Origin: Deinococcus sp. | GTDB lineage: Bacteria > Deinococcota > Deinococci > Deinococcales > Deinococcaceae | Assembly (NCBI RefSeq): GCF_018260555.1 | Contig: NZ_JAGLBB010000018.1 | Coordinates: 1-46,376, forward strand | DNA: 46,376 nt | Direction: 5' to 3' | Shown: positions 13,201 to 20,617 of the stretch, in pieces | Layout of the letters: each line of letters begins with the position of its first letter | Numbering within the stretch: position 1 is the stretch's first letter | Made by a program: the position numbers and the translations under genes | The notes under the pieces: model-generated | Seen by the model: the letters and a program-made list of their open reading frames with translations, nothing else | Database searches by the model: none | Told to the model about the DNA's origin: nothing

Positions 13201-14245
13201 GGAAACCCACGCCCGCGACCGTCCCGGCTCCCTGCACGTGCCCCTTGACGCGCACGGTACTCCAGCCGCTCGCCGTGACCCGCACCTTCAGGTTTCCGGT
13301 GCCGGTCGTGCCGAGCGACTCTGCCAGACCCGCCACGGTGGGACGGGCGTCCACCGTCACGCGCCAGTTCTCGGCCTTCAGGTCCACGCCCCCGGACGCG
13401 GTGACCGGGCCGTTCCAGCCGCGCCCCGCCAGTTCAAGGTCAAACAGGTCGCCCCGGTGCTTGGCCGTCCCGGTAATGCCGGTCACTGTGACGAAGGTCG
13501 TTCCGGGCACGCGCAGGCGGCCGTCCGTGACCCTCAGGTCCCCCCGCACCGGGCCGCTGCCGAGCACGTACCGCCCGCTGATGCGGCCACCCGTCACGCC
13601 CGGCCAGTAGTGATTCAGGACCCGTGCGTCCGCGTCGAGGTCCACCGTGAACACGCCCGCGCCCCCTGACTCGGAGACGCGCAGGTCGGCGTTCAGCTCG
13701 CCCTCGCGGGTGGCGCCGCGCACCAGCACGCGCCCGCCCTCACCCCGCGTGACCCGGAAGTGGCCGTCCGGCAGGTTGATCCCACGCCCGTCCACCGACA
13801 CCCGCGAGTCCTGCGCGTCCAGTCCGGCCAGCGCCACGTTCCAGCCCCCGCCCCAGCCCCCACCCTCGTCACCCGTCCCGCCGAGCAGGTCCGCGAGTTT
13901 CAGGCGCACGTCCGCGCCCCGCGCCGACACGTTCAGGCGCAGCGTCCGCGTGAACGGATTGACCGACGCCACCGTCACCGTCACCGAATCCGCGCGGCCC
14001 GTCACGCCCGGCAGCGTCACCCGGGCGCCGCCCAGCGTCGGCGCCCACAACGGACCCTCCACCCGCTGCGCCGAGATCATCTTCCCGCCAAACCGGGAGA
14101 GCAGCGCCCCACCCAGCAGGGCGGGCAGGAACGCCAGGAGCAGCAGCAGCGCCGCCAGCACACCCAGCACCCACGGCCAGAGGCGGCCGGTCGCTCGCTG
14201 CTCCGGCCTGTCCTTCAGTTCGTCCGGCCGCTCCTCGGTCGTCAC
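4226..14245 (-). CDS. tamB: Giant TamB-like translocation/assembly protein (DUF490 C-terminus)
   Basis: This 3,339-residue protein has a basic, charged N-terminus, one membrane helix at about 22-49, then more than 3,000 residues of repeating beta-strand units typical of the TamB/AsmA/YhdP group. Those proteins form a long hydrophobic groove across the envelope and move lipids or assist outer-membrane assembly. The last 250 residues match the TamB (DUF490) C-terminal domain, including the ALVATGVPNL and LGSYLTRELYLQYQVDL segments and a terminal porin-like strand. Proteobacterial TamB is about 1,260 residues, so this is well over twice as long, as expected for Deinococcus. The start is a GTG at 14245 without an obvious ribosome binding site or -10 box, so the exact start is uncertain. 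No BamA/TamA gene adjoins it. A homologue has been linked to envelope integrity in D. radiodurans (recalled, not checked). Confidence 0.9.
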   Translation of the reverse strand: MTTEERPDELKDRPEQRATGRLWPWVLGVLAALLLLLAFLPALLGGALLSRFGGKMISAQRVEGPLWAPTLGGARVTLPGVTGRADSVTVTVASVNPFTRTLRLNVSARGADVRLKLADLLGGTGDEGGGWGGGWNVALAGLDAQDSRVSVDGRGINLPDGHFRVTRGEGGRVLVRGATREGELNADLRVSESGGAGVFTVDLDADARVLNHYWPGVTGGRISGRYVLGSGPVRGDLRVTDGRLRVPGTTFVTVTGITGTAKHRGDLFDLELAGRGWNGPVTASGGVDLKAENWRVTVDARPTVAGLAESLGTTGTGNLKVRVTASGWSTVRVKGHVQGAGTVAGVGFRDAKAEYTYLNEDGNVATQTNDLAFSAVTSLTGSDQRLEGQWALGRTGRATLVGAFGQQPLNVKATIDAKNRVTLRGEGLGGPLSGTLDLSGMNVNAVLNPTYGAAQARVAVRGTPDDLRASISGAQAGPFTGLSGSAALDAEGLRVDLGAVRFDLNREFRGTWQAQGLKGSGIILSGRGRLDLTGGDVTGQLEATVPGVRDTLAGPLDLNYTRQRGTFRSGAQVLTWNGDRYGVQARNLPVTGGLNVTGDVTVTSALKAFGTLRATGPGVTLTATASGTSARLRGSAGGVSVLADTQLQAPYRTTARVQGADIGGALSVDRGVRFTLTTAGDTARGVIDGDRWDATGRVNLAALRPLLNVEGLGGTLDLNLAGQGGSARVNARALGAGVTGTLTRAGGPLNAKLRITYAGVQAALSGRVYPDVQAQGRVSAQGQTLNLGVAGAYGDLRARVTGQTRPQSFGGVTLPAQPVNLSGTLTPRLTASGTWGDLNVTYDAATGLARVTGQQALTAFGRAGRVQGRATWGPGGSFRGAVAARGVLDGYTVSLDGPWDDLNVLVSSGEGLRARGTASLPAGRYDLNVSGALGGGLSVNGHVQGTGLNPRGAVTVTDQAGGRALVKLQGFGNLSVQAQGLTLGGQTLRGNLGAVNGVVSGTLKAGALDVRAVNGQVRISGKLAGQTILATGKITPPATLENLDLRVTGPYLTAQATGSAANLRGTLTLKAQSYGSGAATLSVPAQSFPLSGSLTGARVRVGGLTYQGGLWSGALGARYALSGQTGTLRVLGEAARLVASPTGPLAGRVTVLPALGGALSADLKPVRALLPPPVRSQVVAGRLVASLSPTSAALSLTGTRYLTDPLTLAGRVDWQGGLRASGTLSHPGTRIPVRFDGRTLTVNGAALNARVLTPVLPGAAGRVTLNLSLPDLTGPDPLARASGRADLNVRQGSQQGAQGRVTLWRGQLSANLSSTLAGYAVTLRGPLYPQVNAALTLDDLRATLTGRPDTTLTLRATGAFEGRAVNLTAAGTNLSGTDLTRRAAVTLNGTVAGAAVNVNARQPAGAAQLMDWQTTGSLSVADLRPLAGVNGTLNAVVGGTLGDLRLQASGAAGGVRFAAPARYAGGVLRVDGAQATLTQATLTQGSVRASGTVLPTLKMSARATLNEWLPGTYTAQIGGALTRPDVSVQGVVTDGHSGLRAAGSRVRAHLLGRDYRADFTGAALSGGLRGQLGANALGGLVSAALHLNTTYVSGANVVRLSGPIGWRSGAGFSGSLRAVGDLESDPLDAVLDGAGGGTLKVAALIGTGARQARVTGQLPADLPFRPGGTLDLQAFDAGALWGRDGQLALTGQATLGGATWTALNVTFAGRVLDSAGDFTGDLGATYRAGNASLRLRGERVSGGGTLEGGEYRLTLRAGEVQAPLRVARLLPAGLGVDALTAAGTLNATGSLSGGLREVTARNLAVKGVQAQSGPFSLYGQAAYVPRTGTLNAELSGSLRGGVLRASGALPGGLRVTAQGVDSSYLNAASLGRGRLAADITLRGAVTDPLAQGTLDLKTDTLNGHVILSGRVVSPDLNARVDLLGRAGGTLYAQASGLDLARGQVNTRVYGTVTGGAGRAALDLRGSWPNLTGAVQAQVAGLEDPVILSGNGRGGYDLNAGTLGSGTLTLGGGAGSGAGSLIPALEGTLNLTPLPLVGGTGRLTLAGTLGGTLAAPTLAAAVQSAGASASGVTLDDLSGTLSASLAGLSGTLSQAAPPMAPGAFPAGPAVDSASSPKGARAVVTLSGTDLTLDGLRARAAGSTLDLGGTVSLSGPAADLTVASQGTLDGTLRATYRAQALAVSGALGGPQGLQAALDVRADPLTGWHGTARVTGGPAGVLTAPLALSVGGAFAHPLVTGSGELLKAGARVVASADGAQLRLVDGPGAKASGAVELRPRGGVWTLLGAASLSRPELSLSVTPSGPLSDPELLLSVRRGGWQAGGTASLNAADLTVSDGVRDGTLRWAGGQLAVKLPGLTLDTLNLKGVSGLLSASGTVGTDALDGQLTASVSDLKTPYRAPYLDLAVGGDLNAVVTLRGGRPSVTGTAVLPAGTLNFTAAQAGHQWTGRVSGTVSAPLTTKVTQTTPVQTTASAITLGTLGTLGTLGTLGLDVRADASGLTGQVTATRYPLTLAGQSLNVSGTLDLTGQAFRADLRGANDIGEAVVAASGGLADLLPVLNGPLAVQPTGDGYSVRATLDNVEVQDLKIAPQLSGRVSGEANLRDGGGTFVLRSDNLTVGPKVLPARLEGTQVSGDWRIRGFLGQSEFTAGLGGGELFGQGTLRALPLGAVIGAFAGTSPGEGVVTGLARFRFPVSDPLAGTASVVAERIRVTSVRGAGSAAVTETLTGTGTLEYARRELRNLNIALSGAGTWDVRGQYTRERVAVTAQFSNTTFTPALLLVPSLAALQPDLQGTLELSVAGTYERPRGLLRAQNITGSVAGLSVSVPAFAGDLPDSGAFSGGGAVLTGGTLGSDGQVTLAGQLTLGRLSDTRVNFSGLLAPEMLGSLPNTTVTLAQQTESRWTLNAQSLSAASGAVPAGSLSVTGDVAPRWDLTLAARNFNLPLKVIYGRESTLNADLRAVDDGEAIRISGAADFTRLILGRPNAQATLPAPGQTSVGGPTGRTTDHYVSPLPEELRTFPQAARADGQAPAARPFLERLSLEDIPIRAVNGIRVDENLMRADFTGSVVVSGTGARPRLTGDIRSQRGFVYLRENEFTLSDSTVTFGGENLYPKFNVTATGQVTATLRESRQRVPVKLNLLGEFVPQPSGAALLDLTTTLSCAQDGPTCADPISGAAYSEAELYALVATGVPNLTALPGNLTALGTSAFQTALNVFVLGELERTIAAAFGLDVFRLTPQLGNADGSVGATITLGSYLTRELYLQYQVDLNGEGLIDAQYSTPDDQFTFRVSTPISGLNLQSIRPSFSAGYNVNGRTNVSLGVESAQQGTTLRFGVTYRIGGR
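6783..6827 (-). repeat. Five 9-bp tandem repeats inside the TamB-like gene
   Basis: Five consecutive copies of CCCAGYGTR (plus-strand reading) encode (TLG)x5 on the minus strand. Nine-bp units keep the frame, so copy number can change by slippage without breaking the gene. Confidence 0.85.
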
Positions 14246-14422
14246 GCCCGGACCCGGGCTTGCCCGCCGGAAGGCACACCCGCCCCCACCATCACCGTGA
14301 TCATTGCTTCCAGCCGCATTCCCCGCATTCCCCGCATTCTACGCAGCCTCACGTGAACGCCGCACCCAACGCGGCCTCACGCAACCGTCAGGAACGCACC
14401 CCGGCCCCGCCGTCAAAGCCGC

Positions 14423-14428
14423 TACCAT
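14423..14428 (+). promoter_or_regulatory. Leaderless -10 box of acyP
   Basis: TACCAT is followed by 7 nt and the ATG at 14436. This rules out the longer reading frame beginning at 14304 as the real start. Confidence 0.6.
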
Positions 14429-14435
14429 GACCTGT

Positions 14436-14699
14436 ATGCGCCTGACCGCCCTCATCACCGGAACTGTGCAGGGCGTCGGCTACCGACGCTACGTGCAGCG
14501 CCACGCCCGCGACCTGAACCTCGCCGGGTACGCCGAGAACCTCAGCGACGGCCGCGTCGAGATCGTCGCCGAGGGCCCCCAGCCCGAACTGGACCGCCTG
14601 CTGCACTGGCTGCGGCGCGGCCCGCCCCACGCCCGCATTCAGGACGTGCAGACCACCTACAGCGACCACACCGGCCTGAACGACTTCCACGTGTACTGA
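14436..14699 (+). CDS. acyP: Acylphosphatase
   Basis: This small (87-residue) cytoplasmic enzyme hydrolyses the carboxyl-phosphate bond of acyl phosphates. The family signature TVQGVGYRR is at 10-18, with R17 in the position of the phosphate-binding arginine. The second signature GYAENLSDGRVEIVAEG is at 31-47, with N35 the catalytic asparagine. Length is typical (about 90 residues), and the C-terminus FHVY closes the fold. The ATG is chosen from the leaderless -10 box and because homology begins there. It stands alone between the divergent TamB-like gene and the convergent OsmC-type gene. Confidence 0.93.
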   Translation: MRLTALITGTVQGVGYRRYVQRHARDLNLAGYAENLSDGRVEIVAEGPQPELDRLLHWLRRGPPHARIQDVQTTYSDHTGLNDFHVY

Positions 14700-14795
14700 C
14701 GCGGACCCGGCATGAGCGGGGTTCCCTGCAAGCAGCCACACGCGCCTGCCACACACGCGCCTGCACATCCGTAGATTGGCCTGCCGCAACAGAAA

Positions 14796-14824
14796 GCGGC
14801 GCCCCTGGTGATCGGGGGCGCCGC
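14796..14824 (-). terminator. Rho-independent terminator of the OsmC-type gene
   Basis: A perfect 10-bp stem (GCGGCGCCCC / GGGGCGCCGC) with a 9-nt loop is followed, on the minus strand, by TTTC. It lies 14 nt past the OsmC-type stop codon. Confidence 0.7.
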
Positions 14825-14837
14825 AGAACCCGGAACC

Positions 14838-15275
14838 TTATTCCAGGATGGCTTCGTGGGTGATCTCCACGTTGCCTTTCATGACCTGACTCATGGGGCA
14901 CAGGTCGGCGGCCTGCCTGACATGCTCCTCGAAGTCGGTCTGGTCGCTGCCGGTCACCCGGCCGCGCACGACGAGTTTCATGGCGCTGACCTTGAAGCCG
15001 GGGCCGTGTTTAACCATCTCGCAGGTCGCCTGGGTGTCCAGGGATTCGACCGTGTGGCCGTGGTTGGCGAGCAGCGCCGAGAGCTGCATGGTGAAGCACC
15101 CGGCGTGGGCGCTGGCCAGCAGTTCTTCGGGGTTGGTGCCCTTGCCGTTCTCGAAGCGGGTGCCGAACGAGTACTGCGCGCCGTCCAGAACGCCACTCTC
15201 GGTGCTCACGGTGCCCTTGCCGTGCTTGAGGTCGCCTTCCCAGTGGGCCGTTGCGGTGCGTGCGATATCTGCCAT
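14838..15275 (-). CDS. OsmC/Ohr-family thiol peroxidase
   Basis: This 145-residue protein belongs to the family that reduces organic hydroperoxides using a cysteine pair, usually recycled by dihydrolipoamide. C60 (in SAHAGCF) and C126 (in DLCPMSQ) occupy the two catalytic positions, and E50 in NPEELLASAHA is the conserved acidic residue. The NPEELLASAHAGCF and LCPMSQVMKGNVEI blocks look more like OsmC than Ohr. The ATG at 15275 gives full family length; no classical ribosome binding site is visible, and a weak -10-like CAGACT lies 7 nt upstream. It is transcribed alone and ends in a good terminator. Its likely role is peroxide detoxification; no regulator gene adjoins it. Confidence 0.9.
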   Translation of the reverse strand: MADIARTATAHWEGDLKHGKGTVSTESGVLDGAQYSFGTRFENGKGTNPEELLASAHAGCFTMQLSALLANHGHTVESLDTQATCEMVKHGPGFKVSAMKLVVRGRVTGSDQTDFEEHVRQAADLCPMSQVMKGNVEITHEAILE

Positions 15276-15397
15276 GTGGTCCAGTCTGCGCAGTCAGGCT
15301 GCGTGGAGAGCGCAGCGGCGCTTGAGCGGAACTTCATGCTTGCGCCTCCCGCCACTCTCATTCCAGGCTGAGCAAGGGCAGGGATACGGCCCCGGGT

Positions 15398-15550
15398 GGA
15401 ATCCGTATGAGACGGCTTCCGATTGATTCGGTGCAGTTCTGAATCAATCCGAGCGGATGCGAGTAGGAACACCATACGCCCCTTCGCGGTTTGGAGCCGC
15501 AGGCGGCGCTTTTCCGACTGTGGCGCAGTGGAGCGGAATCCGTATGAGAC
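15398..15550 (+). repeat. Full-length composite hairpin repeat (copy A)
   Basis: This 153-bp non-coding unit is bracketed by an exact 16-bp direct repeat GGAATCCGTATGAGAC (15398-15413 and 15535-15550). Its first half holds the hairpin GATTGATTC (15421-15429) / GAATCAATC (15441-15449). Its second half contains CCTTCGCGGT, GGAGCCGCAGGCGGCGC and GACTGTGGCGCAGTGGAGCGG. The same order is found in reverse orientation at 28819-28963 and 29848-29987. It fills the gap between the divergent OsmC-type and hydrolase genes. Confidence 0.8.
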
Positions 15551-15626
15551 CACCACATCTGCTCCGCTGCGTCCGGGTTTCTGACATCCGCGCGCCCGGC
15601 CCTTCCTCGTGCGGCGGCGACTGCCC

Positions 15627-15632
15627 TACACT
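15627..15632 (+). promoter_or_regulatory. Leaderless -10 box of the alpha/beta hydrolase
   Basis: TACACT is followed by 6 nt and the ATG at 15639. This selects that ATG over an in-frame upstream start at 15609. Confidence 0.55.
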
Positions 15633-15638
15633 CGGTTC

Positions 15639-16466
15639 ATGCAAAGTCAGGATTGGACGGTCCCCGGCGCTCCCGTAAAAGGCTACGTTTGGCATGCGGC
15701 GGATCCGCGCGGGAATGTGCTGCTCACGCACGGGTTCGGGGAGTACGCCGCGCGGTACGTGGACCGTTACCACGCCCTGATTCCCACGCTGGTGGGAGCG
15801 GGCTTCACGGTGTACGCCGCCGATCAGCGCGGGCACGGCGCGTCGGGTGGGGCGCGCGCCGTGGTGGACGTGCGCGTTCTGGTGGAAGATCACCTCGCGG
15901 CTCGCGGGGCGCTGCGCGCGGACCCCCGGCCGCTGTTCCTGATGGGGCACTCGATGGGGGGACTGGTCACGGCGGCCAGCGCGGCCCGCGATCCGCGCGG
16001 CGTCAGTGGCGTGATCCTGTCCAGTCCGGCGCTGCTGGTCGGCGAGAACGAATCGGCGCTCGTGAAACGCCTGTCGCCGCTGATCGCACGCGTTGCGCCG
16101 GGTCTGCCGGTCACCGATCTGGGGACGGGCGGCCTGTCGCGCCTGCCCGAGGAGGTCGCCGCGTACGAGGCGGACCCCCGCATCTACCACGGAAAGGTCT
16201 CAGCCCTGACGGCCGCGAGCATGCTGGAACTCAGCGCCTCCCTGTGGCCGCTGTACGCCCGCTGGACGCTGCCCACCCTGATCGTGCACGGCGCGGCTGA
16301 CCGCCTGACGGACCCGCGCGGCAGCCAGCGCTTCATGCAGGTCATCGCGTCGGCTGACCGTGATCTGCACGTCGAGGACGGCGGTTACCATGAACTCCTG
16401 AACGACGAGCCACGTGACCGGGTTCGGGCGCGAATCCTGGAGTGGCTGCTCGCCCATACCGAGTGA
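15639..16466 (+). CDS. Alpha/beta hydrolase, lysophospholipase/monoacylglycerol lipase type
   Basis: This 275-residue hydrolase probably acts on monoglycerides or lysophospholipids. The oxyanion segment LLTHGFGEYAARY (28-40), the GHGASGG turn (65-71), the nucleophile elbow GHSMGG (103-108; S105), the acid D221 (in HGAADRLTD) and H251 (in GGYHELLND) form a complete catalytic triad in the order seen in the monoacylglycerol lipase family. There is no signal peptide, so it is probably cytoplasmic or membrane-peripheral. The start is set by the leaderless -10 box. Its TGA stop coincides with the first triplet of a partial TGA-anchored repeat. Substrate specificity is inferred from family only. Confidence 0.9.
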   Translation: MQSQDWTVPGAPVKGYVWHAADPRGNVLLTHGFGEYAARYVDRYHALIPTLVGAGFTVYAADQRGHGASGGARAVVDVRVLVEDHLAARGALRADPRPLFLMGHSMGGLVTAASAARDPRGVSGVILSSPALLVGENESALVKRLSPLIARVAPGLPVTDLGTGGLSRLPEEVAAYEADPRIYHGKVSALTAASMLELSASLWPLYARWTLPTLIVHGAADRLTDPRGSQRFMQVIASADRDLHVEDGGYHELLNDEPRDRVRARILEWLLAHTE

Positions 16467-16486
16467 TTCGGACTGCGGTTGAACGC
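16464..16486 (+). repeat. Partial TGA-anchored repeat copy
   Basis: TGATTCGGACTGCGGTTGA matches the 5' part of the hairpin repeat (TGATACGGAYTCCGRTTGA), and the TGA is the stop codon of the hydrolase. The distal arm is not recognisable. Confidence 0.45.
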
Positions 16487-16623
16487 ATTGCAACATCTGG
16501 CCCATCGAGCAGATTCGTAGAGCTGCGCCGCCCAGCGGGCAGGAGCCAGCCGGTCTCTTGGTCTTGGAGTTCGCAAGCTCGTGTGTGTTGGGGTTGCAAA
16601 TGAGACTGGGCAGGGTCCGTATG

Positions 16624-16648
16624 ATCCCCGGGGATGGGGGCCATGGCC
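16624..16648. promoter_or_regulatory. Two adjacent perfect palindromes upstream of the protease promoter
   Basis: ATCCCCGGGGAT (16624-16635) and GGCCATGGCC (16639-16648) are both perfect palindromes and lie 20-44 bp upstream of the -35 box of the astacin-like gene. The position suits an operator, but GC-rich DNA makes chance palindromes more likely. Confidence 0.3.
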
Positions 16649-16667
16649 TCTACGCTGGACAGGCTTA

Positions 16668-16696
16668 TTGACAGAATTCTCAGTATTTTCTAATCT
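16668..16696 (+). promoter_or_regulatory. Canonical sigma-70-type promoter
   Basis: TTGACA (16668-16673), a 17-bp spacer and TAATCT (16691-16696) precede an AT-rich start region. A ribosome binding site GAGGTG (16714-16719) lies 7 nt before the ATG at 16727. This is the best classical promoter in the window and, unlike most others here, gives a leadered mRNA. Confidence 0.8.
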
Positions 16697-16726
16697 ATCC
16701 GCATCCCATAACCGAGGTGCCCAGCC

Positions 16727-17542
16727 ATGCGTAACGTCACTCCTGTTCTGCTTCTCTCCCTGCTGCTCGCCGCGTGCTCCACTTCCCAGCCTTCCCCGCA
16801 GCAGGACGGTGCGTCCGCGCGCACGGCCCCCGTCACCCGGCCCGCCACGCTGATCCTTCCCGACGGCACCCGCCAGCAGGTCACGGGCTTCGAGCAGGAC
16901 GGCTACCTGATGCTCGAGGATGACATTATCCTGGCGGATCTGCGCAGCGTCACGCCGCAGGGCACGTACGTCGTGGATACCCGTTACCGCTGGAAGGCGC
17001 GCACCATTCCGTACACCTTCGCGGCGAACGTTCCGCAGGCCATCCGGGACCGCGTGGTGGCCGCCGCGTCCACCATCCGCTCGACGACCAACGTGATCGT
17101 CACCCCACGTACCAGCACCACGCAGCTTAACTACGTGGAGATCACGTACAACACCGGCACCAGCTGCGCGTCGAGCCTGGGCATGGTGGGCGGCAAGCAG
17201 ACCCTCACTCTGGCTGACCGCTGCACGACCGGCTCGATCATCCATGAGTTCGGTCACGCCATGGGTCTGTTCCACGAGCAGACCCGCCCGGACCGCGACC
17301 AGTACGTTCGGATCGTCTGGGCGAACATCCCCGCCGACTGGCAGAGCCAGTACCAGATTCGCAGCGGCAGCGCCGGCTACGGCGCGTACGACCTCGATTC
17401 GATCATGCATTACCCGGCACTCTTTGACGGCAAGATCGCCATTCAGCCCCTGAATTCCAGCATCGACATCAACCGCATGGGCCAGCGCAACGGCTTCTCG
17501 GTGACCGACAAGAGCGCCGTGAACGCCCTGTACCCGCGCTGA
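16727..17542 (+). CDS. Astacin-like (M12A) zinc metallopeptidase lipoprotein
   Basis: This 271-residue secreted protease is probably tethered by lipid. The N-terminal signal ends in the lipobox LAAC with C17 as the lipid-modified residue. A serine/proline/glutamine-rich linker follows (18-40). The catalytic domain carries HEFGHAMGLFHEQTRPDRD (173-191), the extended zinc motif HExxHxxGxxHExxRxDRD of astacins with H173, H177 and H183 as ligands and E174 as the base. The Met-turn SIMHYP (225-230) has M227 and the fifth ligand Y229. The segment before the zinc site (about 85-100, YRWKARTIPYTF) resembles the astacin maturation boundary W-x-x-x-x-I-P-Y. It has its own canonical promoter and ribosome binding site. 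The substrate is unknown. Confidence 0.92.
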   Translation: MRNVTPVLLLSLLLAACSTSQPSPQQDGASARTAPVTRPATLILPDGTRQQVTGFEQDGYLMLEDDIILADLRSVTPQGTYVVDTRYRWKARTIPYTFAANVPQAIRDRVVAAASTIRSTTNVIVTPRTSTTQLNYVEITYNTGTSCASSLGMVGGKQTLTLADRCTTGSIIHEFGHAMGLFHEQTRPDRDQYVRIVWANIPADWQSQYQIRSGSAGYGAYDLDSIMHYPALFDGKIAIQPLNSSIDINRMGQRNGFSVTDKSAVNALYPR

Positions 17543-17607
17543 AGGTCGGGAGCAGGGGCCGCCGCACGACTGGATGTGTGGTGGTCGCTGCTTTCTCCGG
17601 GGCACTT

Positions 17608-17663
17608 GGATTCCGACTGATTCAGTACAGTACTGAACCGGTCCGAGCAAACGCCAGGAGGAA
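17608..17663 (+). repeat. Hairpin repeat copy (D-left)
   Basis: GGATTCCGACTGATTCAGT, then ACAGTACTGAACC, GTCCGAGCAAACGCC and AGGAGGAA follow the repeat consensus (GGATTCCGATTGATTCAGT, a GCAG loop, the inverted arm, CCGAGCGGANGCGAG, GGGAA). It lacks the TGATAC edge. It lies 65 nt after the protease stop codon. Confidence 0.6.
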
Positions 17664-17676
17664 TAACATACGGATT

Positions 17677-17745
17677 CCGTTTGTTTCGCCGACAACCCGG
17701 AACTTCGCCGGATTGCCGGCTCCACGTCCGGAACCCGCCCTACTC
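17677..17745 (+). repeat. 69-bp companion module, copy 1
   Basis: The module starts CCGTTTGTTTCG and ends CGGAACCCGCCCTACTC. It aligns without gaps to 41973-42041 with 56 of 69 positions identical (hand alignment). It lies directly between two hairpin copies and shows no open reading frame. Confidence 0.7.
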
Positions 17746-17801
17746 CCACTCGCTCCGCTCGGATTGAATGGGCTTTGCAGCCCATTCAATCGGAGTCCGT
17801 A

Positions 17802-17804
<3 letters not shown>
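17746..17804 (-). repeat. TGA-anchored hairpin repeat at the crtI stop codon
   Basis: On the minus strand the repeat begins TGATACGGACTCCG at 17804, and this TGA is the crtI stop codon. A perfect 13-bp hairpin follows (arms 17762-17774 and 17779-17791, loop TTGC), then CCGAGCGGAGCGAGTGG. The stem could act as a crtI terminator. Confidence 0.8.
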
Positions 17805-19532
<1,728 letters not shown>

Positions 19533-19638
19533 GGAATTACCTCCGCCGCTCGGCGCGGCGTGATCAGGATGGACGGGGTCGGCAGTGGTCAAGGGCGCTG
19601 GAGTGAACGGGCCTGCGGCGACCGGCAGCGCCGCACTC

Positions 19639-20535
19639 TCAGGGAACCGCGGCCCACCGTAACTCCCACCAGGCACGCGGCAGCATCATCAGTTTGCGCG
19701 TGCCGCTCACGTGGGCCCGTCGCCCGAAATTATCGAAGTCGTTGCGAGCCAGGTCGTCCAGAATCCCCTCGTAGGCACGCGCGGCCGTCGCCACGGCCAG
19801 CCGGGCGCTGCCGTGCAGGCAGGGAATTCCGGCGCGGCCCTGCGCGTACCAGTCCCGCGCCAGCCCCGACAGGTGCTCCATCAGCGCGCGGTACCCGGGC
19901 GTGACCACCCCGCGTTCCAGGTCGGTGCGGGACACGCCGTACTGCAGCAGCAGCGTTTCCGGCAGGTACACCCGGCCCCGGCGCAGGTCCTCACCCACGT
20001 CCCGCAGGATGTTGGTCAGTTGCATGGCCTGCCCCAGCATCAGCGCGGCGTGCAGCGTGCGTTCGCCGCCGCTATAGCCGCTGACCGGCGCGATCATGAA
20101 CCCCACCACGCCCGCCACCCGCCGGCAGTACAGCATCAAGTCGTCCATGGTCCGGTACTCGTGCCCGGCGAGGTCCATGCGCAGTCCGTCGTGCAGCTCC
20201 GCAAAGGCGGACGGCGGAATGGGGTAACTGCGGGCTGCCCAGGACAGGGCCAGGTCGATGGGATGCTCACTGGGCCGCCCGGCCAGGGCCGCCTGCGTGC
20301 GCGTCCACCAGTCGTCCAGCTCCACGCGGGCCGCCTCGCCGCTGCGTTCATCCACGATGTCGTCGCCGTCGCGGCAAGCGGCGTACACGGCCCACACGGC
20401 CCGCCGCTGCTGCGCCGGAAAGAACCGAGAACCCAGATAGAAGGTCTTGCTGTGCTCCCGCGTGATGCCCTGGCAGTGCGCGACCGCCTGGATCAGGGCA
20501 GTGCCGGTCGGGGGTGTGAAGGTCACGTCAGTCAC
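19639..20535 (-). CDS. crtB: Phytoene synthase
   Basis: This 298-residue enzyme condenses two geranylgeranyl diphosphates to phytoene. The first Mg-binding aspartate-rich motif is DGDDIVDE (57-64) and the second is NILRDVGED (176-184), followed by RGRVYLP, as in all squalene/phytoene synthases. Length is typical. The start is a GTG at 20535 with AAGGA 9 nt upstream. A -10-like TACACT lies at 20555-20560 on the minus strand, so unlike many neighbours it has a short leader. It is the first gene of crtB-crtI, transcribed in the same direction as the methyltransferase upstream. Gene order crtB-crtI near a Fur-family gene matches what I recall of D. radiodurans (not checked). Confidence 0.95.
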   Translation of the reverse strand: MTDVTFTPPTGTALIQAVAHCQGITREHSKTFYLGSRFFPAQQRRAVWAVYAACRDGDDIVDERSGEAARVELDDWWTRTQAALAGRPSEHPIDLALSWAARSYPIPPSAFAELHDGLRMDLAGHEYRTMDDLMLYCRRVAGVVGFMIAPVSGYSGGERTLHAALMLGQAMQLTNILRDVGEDLRRGRVYLPETLLLQYGVSRTDLERGVVTPGYRALMEHLSGLARDWYAQGRAGIPCLHGSARLAVATAARAYEGILDDLARNDFDNFGRRAHVSGTRKLMMLPRAWWELRWAAVP

Positions 20536-20617
20536 GGTTGGATTCCTTACTCCGAGTGTAGAGGCCGCCTAGGGGGGAAACGTCACGCATTCTTACAGAG
20601 TCTCCCACCCACCACGC

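Noticed and set aside
8534..13669. A 1,711-codon open frame on the plus strand opposite the TamB-like gene
   Set aside because: It is a GC-rich shadow frame: low-complexity Arg/Gln/His/Ala composition, no family blocks, and the opposite strand carries a convincing TamB-like protein over the whole range.
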